From Donghicola sp041224595 (GTDB lineage Bacteria > Pseudomonadota > Alphaproteobacteria > Rhodobacterales > Rhodobacteraceae): a stretch of 41,037 nucleotides of DNA. Both the position numbers and the translations under genes were made by a program. Location of the stretch: NCBI RefSeq assembly GCF_041224595.1, contig NZ_JBGFGN010000127.1, positions 1-41,037 of the forward strand. The letters are read 5' to 3'. Under the pieces are notes generated by a model that was not told the origin of the DNA, did no database searches, and was given only the letters and a program-made list of their open reading frames with translations. Positions 32,880 to 40,902 of this stretch are shown here, piece after piece; the first letter of the stretch is position 1, and the number at the start of each line of letters is the position of its first letter.

Positions 32880-33772
32880 AGCCCCTGCCCCTTGACCTGC
32901 TCTTTCAGGTCTTTCTGAAATTGGCGCAGTTTCCAGTTGTCCTTCTGACTGCGGGCATAGGCAGTGGCAGACAGGGCCAATTTCGTGTGCCCCTTCTCGA
33001 CTGCTTGTTCCAGCAAACGCAGGGTATATGGGATGGCATTTCGGCGGTTGCGGAGCAGTTCGTAAAACCGCTGACGGGTCATGGAGCCGTCGAGCATTTC
33101 CATCGAAACGGGCTTCAGGATTTCCATTCGCTTAAAACTGGGGGGCACCTTGTGGGTCAGATGGTTCCAGCCCAGAACTTCGCAGTTGGGTTGGGTCAGG
33201 CGGTCGATATGGGCCTGATCTTCGGGGACGAGGGGGTCGTAGACCAGATACGCCTTGCCCGCCGCCGCAAGACCGGTGGCCGCATCGCGATAGGGGCCTT
33301 GGCTCCAGTCGGCGCGGTTTGCAGCGCGGTCGTAGCGGTTTTCAAAGGGGGCAAGGTCCTTGGCCAGCGTGGACTGGGGGCTGAATGCGACGACGGTGCA
33401 TCCGGGCGCGAGGCCAGCAAAGGCGCAGGCCCCGTAGGCCCCCATGCTGGAGCCGTACATACTGACCGCCGGATAGGACGAGAAGACACCGCAATCGCGC
33501 ATCCCCTCTAGGATGCGGAACAGGGCCAGATCGCGGAACCAGTCCGATTTTTTGCACATCACGCCCACAACGCCCCAGCCATTTTTCCGCGCGAGGTCAA
33601 AGGCCCACGGCTTGCGCGGCCCTTCTTCGCGGTTCCAAGACAGGTTGTCGAAGCCGACCAGAAGGCGGTCTTTGCCCGGGATATGGACAACCACGTGCCG
33701 AGGCGTCTCGTGGTATTCACCCTTTTCCTCGGCCGCGAGGCGTTGCATCAGGGAAAAGTCAAAGCTGGCCAC
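32876..33772 (-). CDS. Alpha/beta-hydrolase-like protein, unknown function
   Basis: This 298-residue protein has a Gly-x-Ser-x-Gly elbow (MYGSSMGAYGACAFA, Ser nucleophile) and an upstream strand-turn-strand typical of alpha/beta hydrolases. Later candidates for Asp and His occur (VYDPLVPEDQ, and GWNHLTHKVP). The C-terminal third is helical and basic. No signal peptide is seen. The start is GTG 33772, with AAGGGG 8 bases upstream and overlapping the end of the preceding gene. It is 12 bases after the GT-methyltransferase gene on the same strand, so they are cotranscribed. A role as glycan O-acyl esterase is conceivable but not shown. Confidence 0.72.
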   Translation of the reverse strand: MASFDFSLMQRLAAEEKGEYHETPRHVVVHIPGKDRLLVGFDNLSWNREEGPRKPWAFDLARKNGWGVVGVMCKKSDWFRDLALFRILEGMRDCGVFSSYPAVSMYGSSMGAYGACAFAGLAPGCTVVAFSPQSTLAKDLAPFENRYDRAANRADWSQGPYRDAATGLAAAGKAYLVYDPLVPEDQAHIDRLTQPNCEVLGWNHLTHKVPPSFKRMEILKPVSMEMLDGSMTRQRFYELLRNRRNAIPYTLRLLEQAVEKGHTKLALSATAYARSQKDNWKLRQFQKDLKEQVKGQGL

Positions 33773-33784
33773 GGTCGCGGCCCC

Positions 33785-35356
33785 TTAGCGTTTCTGCACG
33801 ATCAACAGGTTGGGTTGCTTGGCCTTGATATAGAAGGCGGGCACCAGCATCGCCCCCGAAATGTCCAGCCGCAGATCGTTGAACTGGTTGCCGATCTCGT
33901 GGTCCGAATGGCGGAAGATGCCGTCCCTGTTGTAGCTGTCGAACAGTTCGGTGGTCGTCGTGAACTTGGCAGGTTCCAGCTTTGCGGGTTGGCGGCGCAG
34001 GCCCTCCATCAAATAAAACCCGCCAGAGCGCAGCTTCGGGAACAGCTTAACGAAGGCCTTCTGCTGATGCGGAGACGCGTGGCTGGCGTCATCAATGATG
34101 AAATCGAATTCACCAAGCTGGTCGGCGGTTTTGTCCAGTGCCGCTTCATCGCCCAAGTCGCATTGGACAAAGGTAAAGCGATCATCCTTGAGCCAGCTAA
34201 AGTCCGAAATGTCGATGCCGGTGATCTCGCCCTTTTGGAAATAGTCGAGCCACATGCGGACGGATGGTGCATCAGTTGTTTCGCGATCCACATCGTTACC
34301 GCGTTCGGGGCCACCGTCTTGCAAACCAAGCTCTAGCAAAGAGACCGCGCGGTTCCGGTGAGGCTGCATGATCATCTGGTAGGCTTCGGTGTAGCGGAAT
34401 TTGTTGCCACCCTTATTGGTGCCGTACTTGTCGGCCAGATCGGTCAGGTTGGTTTTGCCGCGGCCCACTTTTTCAGCGGCGCGAACGGGGGACAGGGGTG
34501 CGACGACTGTTCCGTCCTCGGCCACTTTGGCTTTGCGGCGGATGGGGGCCTTTTCGGGGTCAATGCCGTGTTTGTTCAGCAGTTGGCCGATCAGACTTTT
34601 GGGGTGGGGCGGTTCGCCAGCTTCGCCCAAGCGTGCCCGCATCCGGCGGCCGTAGAGGTGCACGGAATAGGTGTTTTCCGTGATGTAATCCGACGTGTCG
34701 AAGTTGCGCCGCAACATGAAACGGCGGTCTTTGAAGGTGAAGGGATAAAGACCCTCTTGGGGGAGGGCGAACCGCGCCTCGCCGGTTTCCTGAAGGAAAT
34801 GGGTGACCGCGTGCGGCCCCCAAACGCCCCAAGGCTGTTCGCTGGCATGGACAGGATCACCAGCATCGCGCTTGGCGATCAGCTCTGCCTCGTATTCGGG
34901 GCCATAATAGCTGGGGATCGCGAATTCATCGCTGGTGAAATCCAAGAGCGCATTCAAGGTGTCACAGTCATGAGGCAGTCCAAGTACGCCGCCATTGATA
35001 TGATGCTTGGACTCCCAGCCGTAGAAGTGGCCATTCGGAGTTTCGAACGGCTTCATGCAATAGGCGTCCGTGTCAGCCCAGATGGTGTTGCGCATCTTCT
35101 TCAGCATCTTGTAGCGGAACAGGTCCGAGTGCAGCGCGGGGCTGCCGGTGCGTTCATGCTGTAAGAAATTCGTCTGCGGCAGGATTTCATTGGCATCTGC
35201 CAGTTCAATCCCGTCAGGCACATTTTCCAGAGGACCGTAATGGTAGAGAACAGTGTGGTGCCCCGCATCCACAAAGGATTTCATGCAGAGCTGTTCCAGA
35301 TAGCTTAGCGGGCCTTCCATCCACAGAGCCGCGATCGTGTACTTTTGTTTAGCCAT
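33785..35356 (-). CDS. GT32-like glycosyltransferase fused to a methyltransferase
   Basis: This 523-residue two-domain protein is cytoplasmic. Residues about 1-280 resemble OCH1/capsule-type glycosyltransferases (GT32-like): SDLFRYKML (about 77-85), the Asp-x-Asp in WADTDAYC (95-97), and HINGGVLGLPHDC. Residues about 305-523 are a class I methyltransferase of the macrocin-O-methyltransferase-like kind: LTDLADKYGTNKGGNKFRYTEAY, LLELGLQDGG (motif I), ITGIDISDF, FDFIIDDASHAS. A charged linker joins them (about 280-305). Such a fusion would add and then methylate a sugar on one glycan, which is inference. The ribosome site is ACAGG. The methyltransferase part alone would look complete. Confidence 0.82.
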   Translation of the reverse strand: MAKQKYTIAALWMEGPLSYLEQLCMKSFVDAGHHTVLYHYGPLENVPDGIELADANEILPQTNFLQHERTGSPALHSDLFRYKMLKKMRNTIWADTDAYCMKPFETPNGHFYGWESKHHINGGVLGLPHDCDTLNALLDFTSDEFAIPSYYGPEYEAELIAKRDAGDPVHASEQPWGVWGPHAVTHFLQETGEARFALPQEGLYPFTFKDRRFMLRRNFDTSDYITENTYSVHLYGRRMRARLGEAGEPPHPKSLIGQLLNKHGIDPEKAPIRRKAKVAEDGTVVAPLSPVRAAEKVGRGKTNLTDLADKYGTNKGGNKFRYTEAYQMIMQPHRNRAVSLLELGLQDGGPERGNDVDRETTDAPSVRMWLDYFQKGEITGIDISDFSWLKDDRFTFVQCDLGDEAALDKTADQLGEFDFIIDDASHASPHQQKAFVKLFPKLRSGGFYLMEGLRRQPAKLEPAKFTTTTELFDSYNRDGIFRHSDHEIGNQFNDLRLDISGAMLVPAFYIKAKQPNLLIVQKR

Positions 35357-35518
35357 CAGAAACCTGTCTCTACCTTCGTGCTACAAGGTGCATACTTGGA
35401 TGCAGGTTACTTGGGGTAGATGGACTTTTTCCAGCACTTCTTGGCTCAAAGCCTCAAAAAATGGGAGAGATTCCGCGTTTAGCAGAAACAATCCCTTATG
35501 ATTTAGCGTCTTTGGTAA

Positions 35519-35677
35519 TTACGGTTTGGGGTGATCGTCCCACTGGTCGCTTAGGATACGCTGGCTATCACCATCGGGGTCCTCGTACTGGCTGGAGCGC
35601 AGGGTGTAGACGAACCCGACAAGGCCGAGGCCACCAAGTATCAGAGAAATTGGGATCAACATTGTTAATACTTGCAT
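35519..35677 (-). CDS. ccoS: cbb3-type cytochrome oxidase assembly protein CcoS
   Basis: This 52-residue protein has one N-terminal membrane segment (LTMLIPISLILGGLGLVGFVY) followed by a short soluble tail (RSSQYEDPDGDSQRIL). The Asp-rich tail after the membrane helix is the CcoS/FixS signature. CcoS is required for active cbb3 oxidase, probably for heme or copper insertion into CcoN. GAGG lies before ATG 35677, and the gene starts 3 bases after the ccoI stop, so it is the last gene of the ccoGHIS group. Confidence 0.9.
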   Translation of the reverse strand: MQVLTMLIPISLILGGLGLVGFVYTLRSSQYEDPDGDSQRILSDQWDDHPKP

Positions 35678-35680
35678 GGG

Positions 35681-37873
35681 TTACCTCAGGCGGAGCGCAT
35701 TGAGCGACACGATGATCGAGCTGGAGGACATGGCCAGCGCGGCAATCAGGGGAGTCGCCAGACCGATGATCGCAAAGGGAACGGCGATCACGTTGTAGGC
35801 GGTCGCGATGCGGAAGTTTTCTTTGATACGGTTGGTGGCTTTGCGAGCGGTCACGAGCGAGTCCGCGACGGGGGACAAGTCGCGACCCAAGAGCACGATA
35901 TCCGACGCAACACGGGCCGCATCCAGTGCTGTGGCAGGGCTGATCGAGACATCGGCGGCGGCGAGCGCAGCGGTATCGTTCAGGCCGTCGCCGACCATCA
36001 GAACATGCGCGCCGCTTGCGGACAGGGATTCGATGGTGGCGAGCTTGGTCTGGGGTAGGCAGTTCGCTTCGTATTCGGTGATGCCAAGGCGGTGCGCCAG
36101 ATCGGCCACGGGCGTTTCACTGTCGCCGGACAGCAGCATGACCCGTTTGCCCGCAGCTTTGAGCGCGGTGATTGTCTCTGCAGCGCCAGCGCGCAAGTCG
36201 TCGGCGAAGCGGAACTGCACGGGCGCATTACTGCCCACGCGCAGCCAAGCCGAGGTCACGTCGCCCGCCTCTGCGCCGATCCAGTCGTTGCGGCCCAAGC
36301 GCACAGTCTGACCCTGCCACTTGGCCTTCGTCCCTTGGCCGGGGCGTTCGGTGATGTCGGTGATCTGGGCTGGCTTGATGCCAGCGGCGCGAGCGGCGGT
36401 GGTGATGGCGCGGGACAGGGGGTGGCTGGACCCCTCGGCCAAGGCCAGTGCGATTTCCAGATCGGCGGTGCTGTGATCGCCAAGGTTGGACAGCACGGGG
36501 GTGCCTTCGGTCAGGGTGCCGGTTTTGTCGAATACGACTGTGTCCACGGTGGCCAGACGCTCTAGCGCGGTTTCGTGCTTGATCAGCATCCCTTTGCGGA
36601 ACAGGCGACCAGAGGCGGCGGTGGTCACGGCAGGCACGGCCAGACCCAAAGCGCAGGGGCAGGTGATGATCAGAACAGCTGCCGCGATGTTGAGAGAGGT
36701 GCGCAGATCCTGCGAGTAGATGAACCAGCCGACAAAACTGAGCGCCGACAGGATGTGAACACCGGGCGCATAGAGTTTCGCGGCGCGGTCCGCCAGCGAG
36801 GTATAGCGCGAGCGACCGGATTCCGCGATCGCGACCAGATCAGCCATACGGTGCAGCGAAGTGTCCTGCCCCACGGCAGTCGCGCGGATGGTCAGGGGGC
36901 CGGTCAGATTAACCTCGCCTGCGCTGATCGCTTGGCCCGGTGCAGCGGCCACGGGCACGGTTTCTCCGGTCAGGAGCGAACGGTCCAGTTCCGAGGTGCC
37001 GGTGACAATCTCGCCGTCCACGGGGCAGCGCGAACCCGGGCGGACCAGCACCATGTCCCCGATGCGCAGGTCTGCGGCGGCGACGGTTTCCTCTGCCCCG
37101 TCGGTGAGGCGGATGGCGCGGGGGACTTCCAATGCCGCGAGTTCTTCGGCGGCGGAGCGGGCGACGGCGCGGGTGCGATGATCCAGATAGCGGCCCGCCA
37201 GTAGGAAGAAGGTCAGGGTGAGCGCGGCGTCGAAATAGGCGTGGTGGCCGGACAGGGCGGTTTCCCAGACGGACATGACGACGGCCAGCAGGATCGCCAG
37301 CGTGATCGGAACGTCCATGTTCAGGCGACCTGCCGACAGCGCCTTCCACGCGTTGCGGAAGAAGGGTTGCCCCGAGAACCCGATGGCAGGCAGAGTGATC
37401 GCCGCAGAAATCCAGTGAAACATGTCACGGGTGGCGTCGGCGGCACCGGCCCAGACCGACACCGACAGCAGCATCACGTTCATCGAGGCAAAGCCCGCAA
37501 CGGCCAGACGCATAAGCAGATCGCGGCCCGCCTTGTCCGTGGCGGTGGACTGGATCGTGGCCACGTCAAGCTCGTGCGCTTCGTAGCCGATCCCTTCGAG
37601 CAAGCCGACCAGATCGGAGGGGTCGACGGACATCTCGGCGTCCACATTGGCGCGCTTAAGGGTCAGGTTAACCCGCGCATCCTTGACGCCCGGATAGGCG
37701 TTGAGGGCAGACTCGACCGCGCTGATGCAGGCCGAGCAGTGAATGGTAGGCAAGGACAGCGCGATCCGTGTGTCTTTGAGCGCCTCGGCGCGGGCGGCGA
37801 TCGCCTCGGCCGAGGGGGCAGCAACACAGGCCGGACACGCCGAAGGGGCCTGACGACTGATCGCGACTGTCAT
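35681..37873 (-). CDS. ccoI: Copper-translocating P-type ATPase of cbb3 oxidase assembly
   Basis: This 730-residue inner-membrane P1B ATPase delivers copper for the CcoN subunit of cbb3 oxidase. Domain order is an N-terminal Cys pair (CPAC 13-16), a heavy-metal domain with Cys46-x-x-Cys49 (CSAC), membrane helices, the actuator TGE (302-304), ion-site CPC (405-407), phosphorylation Asp449 in DKTGT, and a hinge GDGLND. This extended N-terminus with a Cys-rich start is typical of CcoI/FixI. ATG 37873 is 4 bases after the ccoH stop. It is in one operon with ccoG, ccoH and ccoS. Confidence 0.96.
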   Translation of the reverse strand: MTVAISRQAPSACPACVAAPSAEAIAARAEALKDTRIALSLPTIHCSACISAVESALNAYPGVKDARVNLTLKRANVDAEMSVDPSDLVGLLEGIGYEAHELDVATIQSTATDKAGRDLLMRLAVAGFASMNVMLLSVSVWAGAADATRDMFHWISAAITLPAIGFSGQPFFRNAWKALSAGRLNMDVPITLAILLAVVMSVWETALSGHHAYFDAALTLTFFLLAGRYLDHRTRAVARSAAEELAALEVPRAIRLTDGAEETVAAADLRIGDMVLVRPGSRCPVDGEIVTGTSELDRSLLTGETVPVAAAPGQAISAGEVNLTGPLTIRATAVGQDTSLHRMADLVAIAESGRSRYTSLADRAAKLYAPGVHILSALSFVGWFIYSQDLRTSLNIAAAVLIITCPCALGLAVPAVTTAASGRLFRKGMLIKHETALERLATVDTVVFDKTGTLTEGTPVLSNLGDHSTADLEIALALAEGSSHPLSRAITTAARAAGIKPAQITDITERPGQGTKAKWQGQTVRLGRNDWIGAEAGDVTSAWLRVGSNAPVQFRFADDLRAGAAETITALKAAGKRVMLLSGDSETPVADLAHRLGITEYEANCLPQTKLATIESLSASGAHVLMVGDGLNDTAALAAADVSISPATALDAARVASDIVLLGRDLSPVADSLVTARKATNRIKENFRIATAYNVIAVPFAIIGLATPLIAALAMSSSSIIVSLNALRLR

Positions 37874-37877
37874 TGGA

Positions 37878-38351
37878 TTAGCCTTTCACGTGCAGCACAA
37901 GGCGCTGCTGGAACAGAGTTCCGTCTTCGGACCGCGCCTTAAGGCGCAGGTTCCAGTTGCCACGGCCCAGAGTGACGGGGGCCGACAGGTCGGTGCCGGT
38001 CCACGCAAAGACGGGTGTGGTGTCGTCCCGCGCTTCGGTCGCGCGGCCCAAGATCGCCTCTTCGATCACGGGGTTTACGGGGCGGCCGTTTTCATCGCGG
38101 ATCGACAGGATCAGATTGCCCCGCTCCAAACGGATCTGGGCATCCCAGCCCAAGGCAAGCTGCGCCTTTTGTGCTTCGTTGAACTTCTGGCTGGCGACAT
38201 AAGAATTCTTGGTCTCGAGCCCGGGAAAGGTATGGATGGCGTTGTACGCCATCACAAGGTTTACAGTGATGATCACACCGAAGGCCGCGACAAATCCGGC
38301 AAACACGTGCCATCCCTTGAGGCGGAATTCCTGTTTCGCTGCTTGGGCCAT
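37878..38351 (-). CDS. ccoH: FixH/CcoH-family cbb3 oxidase assembly protein
   Basis: This 157-residue protein has one N-terminal membrane helix (GWHVFAGFVAAFGVIITVNLVMAY) and a periplasmic beta-rich domain (NSYVASQKFNEAQKAQL, GWDAQIRL, ILSIRDENGRPV, GNWNLRLKARSEDG). This is the FixH/CcoH family, which stabilises cbb3 oxidase subcomplexes. ATG 38351 overlaps the ccoG stop by one base (TGATG), indicating tight coupling. The TTG three bases upstream is rejected. Confidence 0.93.
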   Translation of the reverse strand: MAQAAKQEFRLKGWHVFAGFVAAFGVIITVNLVMAYNAIHTFPGLETKNSYVASQKFNEAQKAQLALGWDAQIRLERGNLILSIRDENGRPVNPVIEEAILGRATEARDDTTPVFAWTGTDLSAPVTLGRGNWNLRLKARSEDGTLFQQRLVLHVKG

Positions 38352-39784
38352 CAATTATCCCTTCCGTTAAAGACGGTGTCTTTGCTGACTTGCTCTTCGG
38401 CGACCGGATCGGTGACCGTGATGGTCATTTCGGTCCGCTCCGCTTGGGCGGCGTCGGTGTCTGGTGCGGCGACGATATAGACGCGCTGCAGCTTGGTACT
38501 GTCTGCCGGAACGTCGGTCACGTTCTCATCATAGCCTTCGAGCTTCAGTTCGAACACATCAGAGGGCGCGACGGTTACGACAAATCCACGATCCTCGCCA
38601 TGTTTGTTCCGCAGGCGTACGTCATAGGTGTTGCGGATCGAGCCATCGGACAGGGTCACAAAAGTCGGGTTGCGGACAGGCGCGACGGTCATGTCGATGT
38701 CCTGACGGCTGAGAAGCGCGATGATCAGGCCAACGCCGACCAGCGACCACAGTGCTGTGTACAGCAGGACGCGCGGGCGGAAGATATGTTTCATAATCGG
38801 GCGGGGGGCGTTGCCCTCGCGCTCGAGCTTCTCGTCCGAGAGCGCGATGTAGTCGATCAGGCCGCGGGGCTTGCCCACCTTGGCCATGATGTCGTCGCAG
38901 GCGTCGATGCAGAGCGCACAGGTGATGCATTCCAACTGCTGGCCGTTGCGGATGTCGATGCCGACAGGGCAGACGTTCACGCAGGCCATACAGTCGATGC
39001 AATCACCTAGGTTCTCGGCGCCTTCGGCCTTGCGGTGCTTGCCTCGGGGTTCGCCGCGCCATTCGCGGTAGCCCACGGTAATGGTGTCTTCGTCCATCAT
39101 GGCCGCCTGAATACGGGGCCAAGGGCAAGCGTAGATGCAGATCTGTTCGCGCATGAAGCCACCAAAGACAAAGGTGGTCAGGGTCAGAACGCCCATAGTG
39201 GTATAGGCCACAGGGTGCGCGCGGAAATGCAGCAGATCATTGAGCAGGGTTGGCGCGTCGGTGAAGTAGAACACCCATGCGCCGCCGGTCGCGAGGCCGA
39301 TTAGGAACCACAATGCCCATTTGGTTGCCCTGAGTCGCGCTTTGCGCAGGTCCATCTTCTTCTGTCGGTGCAGGCGCAAACGCGCGTTGCGGTCGCCTTC
39401 GACCCAGCGTTCGACCAGAATAAAGAGGTCGGTCCAGACCGTCTGCGGGCAGGTATAGCCGCACCAGACACGTCCGAGCGCAGATGTGAAAAGGAACAGG
39501 CCAAGGCCCGCCATGATCAAGAGACCCGCGATGAAGTAGAATTCGTGGGGCCAAATCTCGATAAAGAAGAAAAAGAAGCGGCGGTTCGCCAGATCTACCA
39601 GAACGGCCTGATCGGGCAGGTTGGGGCCGCGATCCCAACGAAGCCAAGGCGTAATGTAGTAGATGCCCAGAGTGATCGCCATGATCACCCACTTGAGGTT
39701 CCGGAATTTGCCGCTGACGCGACGGGGAAACACGGGTTCGCGTGCTGCGTAAAGTTGGTCTTCTGGCTGTTCGGCTTGGCTCAC
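38351..39784 (-). CDS. ccoG: cbb3-type oxidase accessory ferredoxin CcoG
   Basis: This 477-residue membrane protein has several helices and two 4Fe-4S ferredoxin sites: Cys262, 265, 268, 272 (CIDCMACVNVC) and Cys286, 289, 292, 296 (CITCALCIDAC). The N-terminal CGYTCPQ and CIYACPW cysteines are also conserved. The C-terminal domain is periplasmic and beta-rich. CcoG reduces Cu(II) to Cu(I) for CcoI. The frame is open to GTG 39859, but that GTG lies inside an Fnr-type box; GTG 39784 has GGAG 7 bases upstream and gives the family start. It is the first gene of ccoGHIS. ccoNOPQ is not in the window. Confidence 0.94.
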   Translation of the reverse strand: MSQAEQPEDQLYAAREPVFPRRVSGKFRNLKWVIMAITLGIYYITPWLRWDRGPNLPDQAVLVDLANRRFFFFFIEIWPHEFYFIAGLLIMAGLGLFLFTSALGRVWCGYTCPQTVWTDLFILVERWVEGDRNARLRLHRQKKMDLRKARLRATKWALWFLIGLATGGAWVFYFTDAPTLLNDLLHFRAHPVAYTTMGVLTLTTFVFGGFMREQICIYACPWPRIQAAMMDEDTITVGYREWRGEPRGKHRKAEGAENLGDCIDCMACVNVCPVGIDIRNGQQLECITCALCIDACDDIMAKVGKPRGLIDYIALSDEKLEREGNAPRPIMKHIFRPRVLLYTALWSLVGVGLIIALLSRQDIDMTVAPVRNPTFVTLSDGSIRNTYDVRLRNKHGEDRGFVVTVAPSDVFELKLEGYDENVTDVPADSTKLQRVYIVAAPDTDAAQAERTEMTITVTDPVAEEQVSKDTVFNGRDN

Positions 39785-39800
39785 GGAATCGCTCCGATGT

Positions 39801-39831
39801 AAAAAAAGGGCATTTGATGCTGCCCTTTTTG
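39801..39831 (-). terminator. Hairpin with U tract between the LysR gene and ccoG
   Basis: AAAAAGGGCA (39803-39812) pairs with TGCCCTTTTT (39821-39830) around an 8-base loop. On the minus strand it ends in seven T. It should terminate the LysR transcript, but it lies in the ccoG promoter and leader zone. Confidence 0.72.
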
Positions 39832-39852
39832 CAGGAGCCGTGTCTTCGGGCT

Positions 39853-39866
39853 TTGACACAGGTCAA
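39853..39866 (-). promoter_or_regulatory. FnrL/Fnr-type box upstream of ccoG
   Basis: TTGACACAGGTCAA is a near-consensus Fnr family site (TTGAY, 4 bases, RTCAA). It is 69-82 bases before the chosen ccoG start. In related bacteria FnrL activates cbb3 genes under low oxygen, so low-oxygen activation of ccoGHIS is likely. A class II promoter with the box at about -41.5 would put the transcription start near 39818, inside the hairpin. Confidence 0.75.
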
Positions 39867-39885
39867 ACCCGAATCTCTGCCATAG

Positions 39886-40761
39886 CTATTGCGACAATTG
39901 GCCCTTCAGCCATTCGGCAAATGTCGACAGAGATTTCCGCTGAACACCGGGACGGGTCACGAAGTAGTAGCCCAGTGCCTCGTTCGGCGATTCGAACAGA
40001 ACCTTGAGCGAACCGTCCTTGAGTGGGCGGCGGACCATGGCGCGGCTGACCAGTGCGATGCCCTCGCCATCGAGCAATCCATCGATCAGCTGTGCATTGG
40101 GCAATTGCGTCACATCAGGACCTTTGGCAGCGGTGATGCCGTGCACATCGAGCCAGACGCCGGTTTCGTTCGAACCGGTTTCCATCAGCCACTTGAGGTC
40201 AAGCGCATCTGCGGGCCCAGTGAATTCACGATCCCCGACAAGCGAAGGACTGCCCACCAAAACCAGATCCGATGGCAACAGCAGCGTCGCTTCGAGCGCT
40301 GGCCACACCCCTGCCCCATAGCGTACAGCCATGTCGATCCCTGCAGGGCGCAGGTCAACAATCTCGGCGGTTGGGTTGAGGAGGACCTCGATCTCGGGAT
40401 GTTGCTGGCGGAAGCTATCCAGGCGCGGCATCAACCAGTTGATGGTGAACAGCGGCGCGGCAGCAACCTGCAGCGGGCGCGTTTCATCACCGTCGGTCAT
40501 TTCCTCGACTTTTTGGTAGATAGTTTCAAGCGCAGGCAACAAGACCTGTGCCAGCTGCGTGCCTTCTGGTGTCAGCATGACACCACGACCCTGGCGTGCG
40601 ACAAGAGGCGTCCCCAAATGCCCCTCGAGCTGCCGGATCTGCTGGCTGATTGCAGCGTGTGTTACGTTTAAAAGTGCCCCTGCGCGAGAGACACTCCCCG
40701 ACTGCGCCAAGGCAGCAAATGCCCGGAGCGCGGGCAAAGAAGGCATGCGAAGCCAATCCAT
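39886..40761 (-). CDS. LysR family transcription regulator (GcvA-like)
   Basis: This 291-residue regulator has an N-terminal winged helix-turn-helix (PALRAFAALAQSGSVSRAGALLNVTHAAISQQIRQLE, about 10-46) and a substrate-binding domain. The latter includes LFTINWLMPRLDSFRQQHPEIE and DMAVRYGAGVWPALEATLL, a GcvA-type pattern (the W-[LP]-x-P-R-L and D-x-A-[VI]-R-x-G segments). The effector is unknown. It shares strand with ccoGHIS but is separated from it by a terminator-like hairpin and an Fnr box, so it is not obviously in the operon. ATG 40761 has no good ribosome site; ATG 40746 is an alternative. An IS21-family element begins about 140 bases upstream. Confidence 0.9.
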   Translation of the reverse strand: MDWLRMPSLPALRAFAALAQSGSVSRAGALLNVTHAAISQQIRQLEGHLGTPLVARQGRGVMLTPEGTQLAQVLLPALETIYQKVEEMTDGDETRPLQVAAAPLFTINWLMPRLDSFRQQHPEIEVLLNPTAEIVDLRPAGIDMAVRYGAGVWPALEATLLLPSDLVLVGSPSLVGDREFTGPADALDLKWLMETGSNETGVWLDVHGITAAKGPDVTQLPNAQLIDGLLDGEGIALVSRAMVRRPLKDGSLKVLFESPNEALGYYFVTRPGVQRKSLSTFAEWLKGQLSQ

Positions 40762-40902
40762 TTATTAATCTCGACTAACAATATTACAAAAGCAGCGTGG
40801 AAAAAACACACTCATACAAGTTTAATATGACCATTACATACTTACTCAAGCAGCAAAACAGGTGAAATTTCTATTTTTCCTACCCGCATGTATATAAATG
40901 AT

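Noticed and set aside
34358..35164. Plus-strand open frame of about 270 codons antisense to the GT-methyltransferase gene
   Set aside because: The minus-strand gene has GT and methyltransferase motifs, and the plus frame reads as mirror composition only.
39785..39859. Longer start of ccoG at GTG 39859
   Set aside because: The GTG lies in an Fnr-type box and has no ribosome site; GTG 39784 has GGAG at the right distance and matches the family start.
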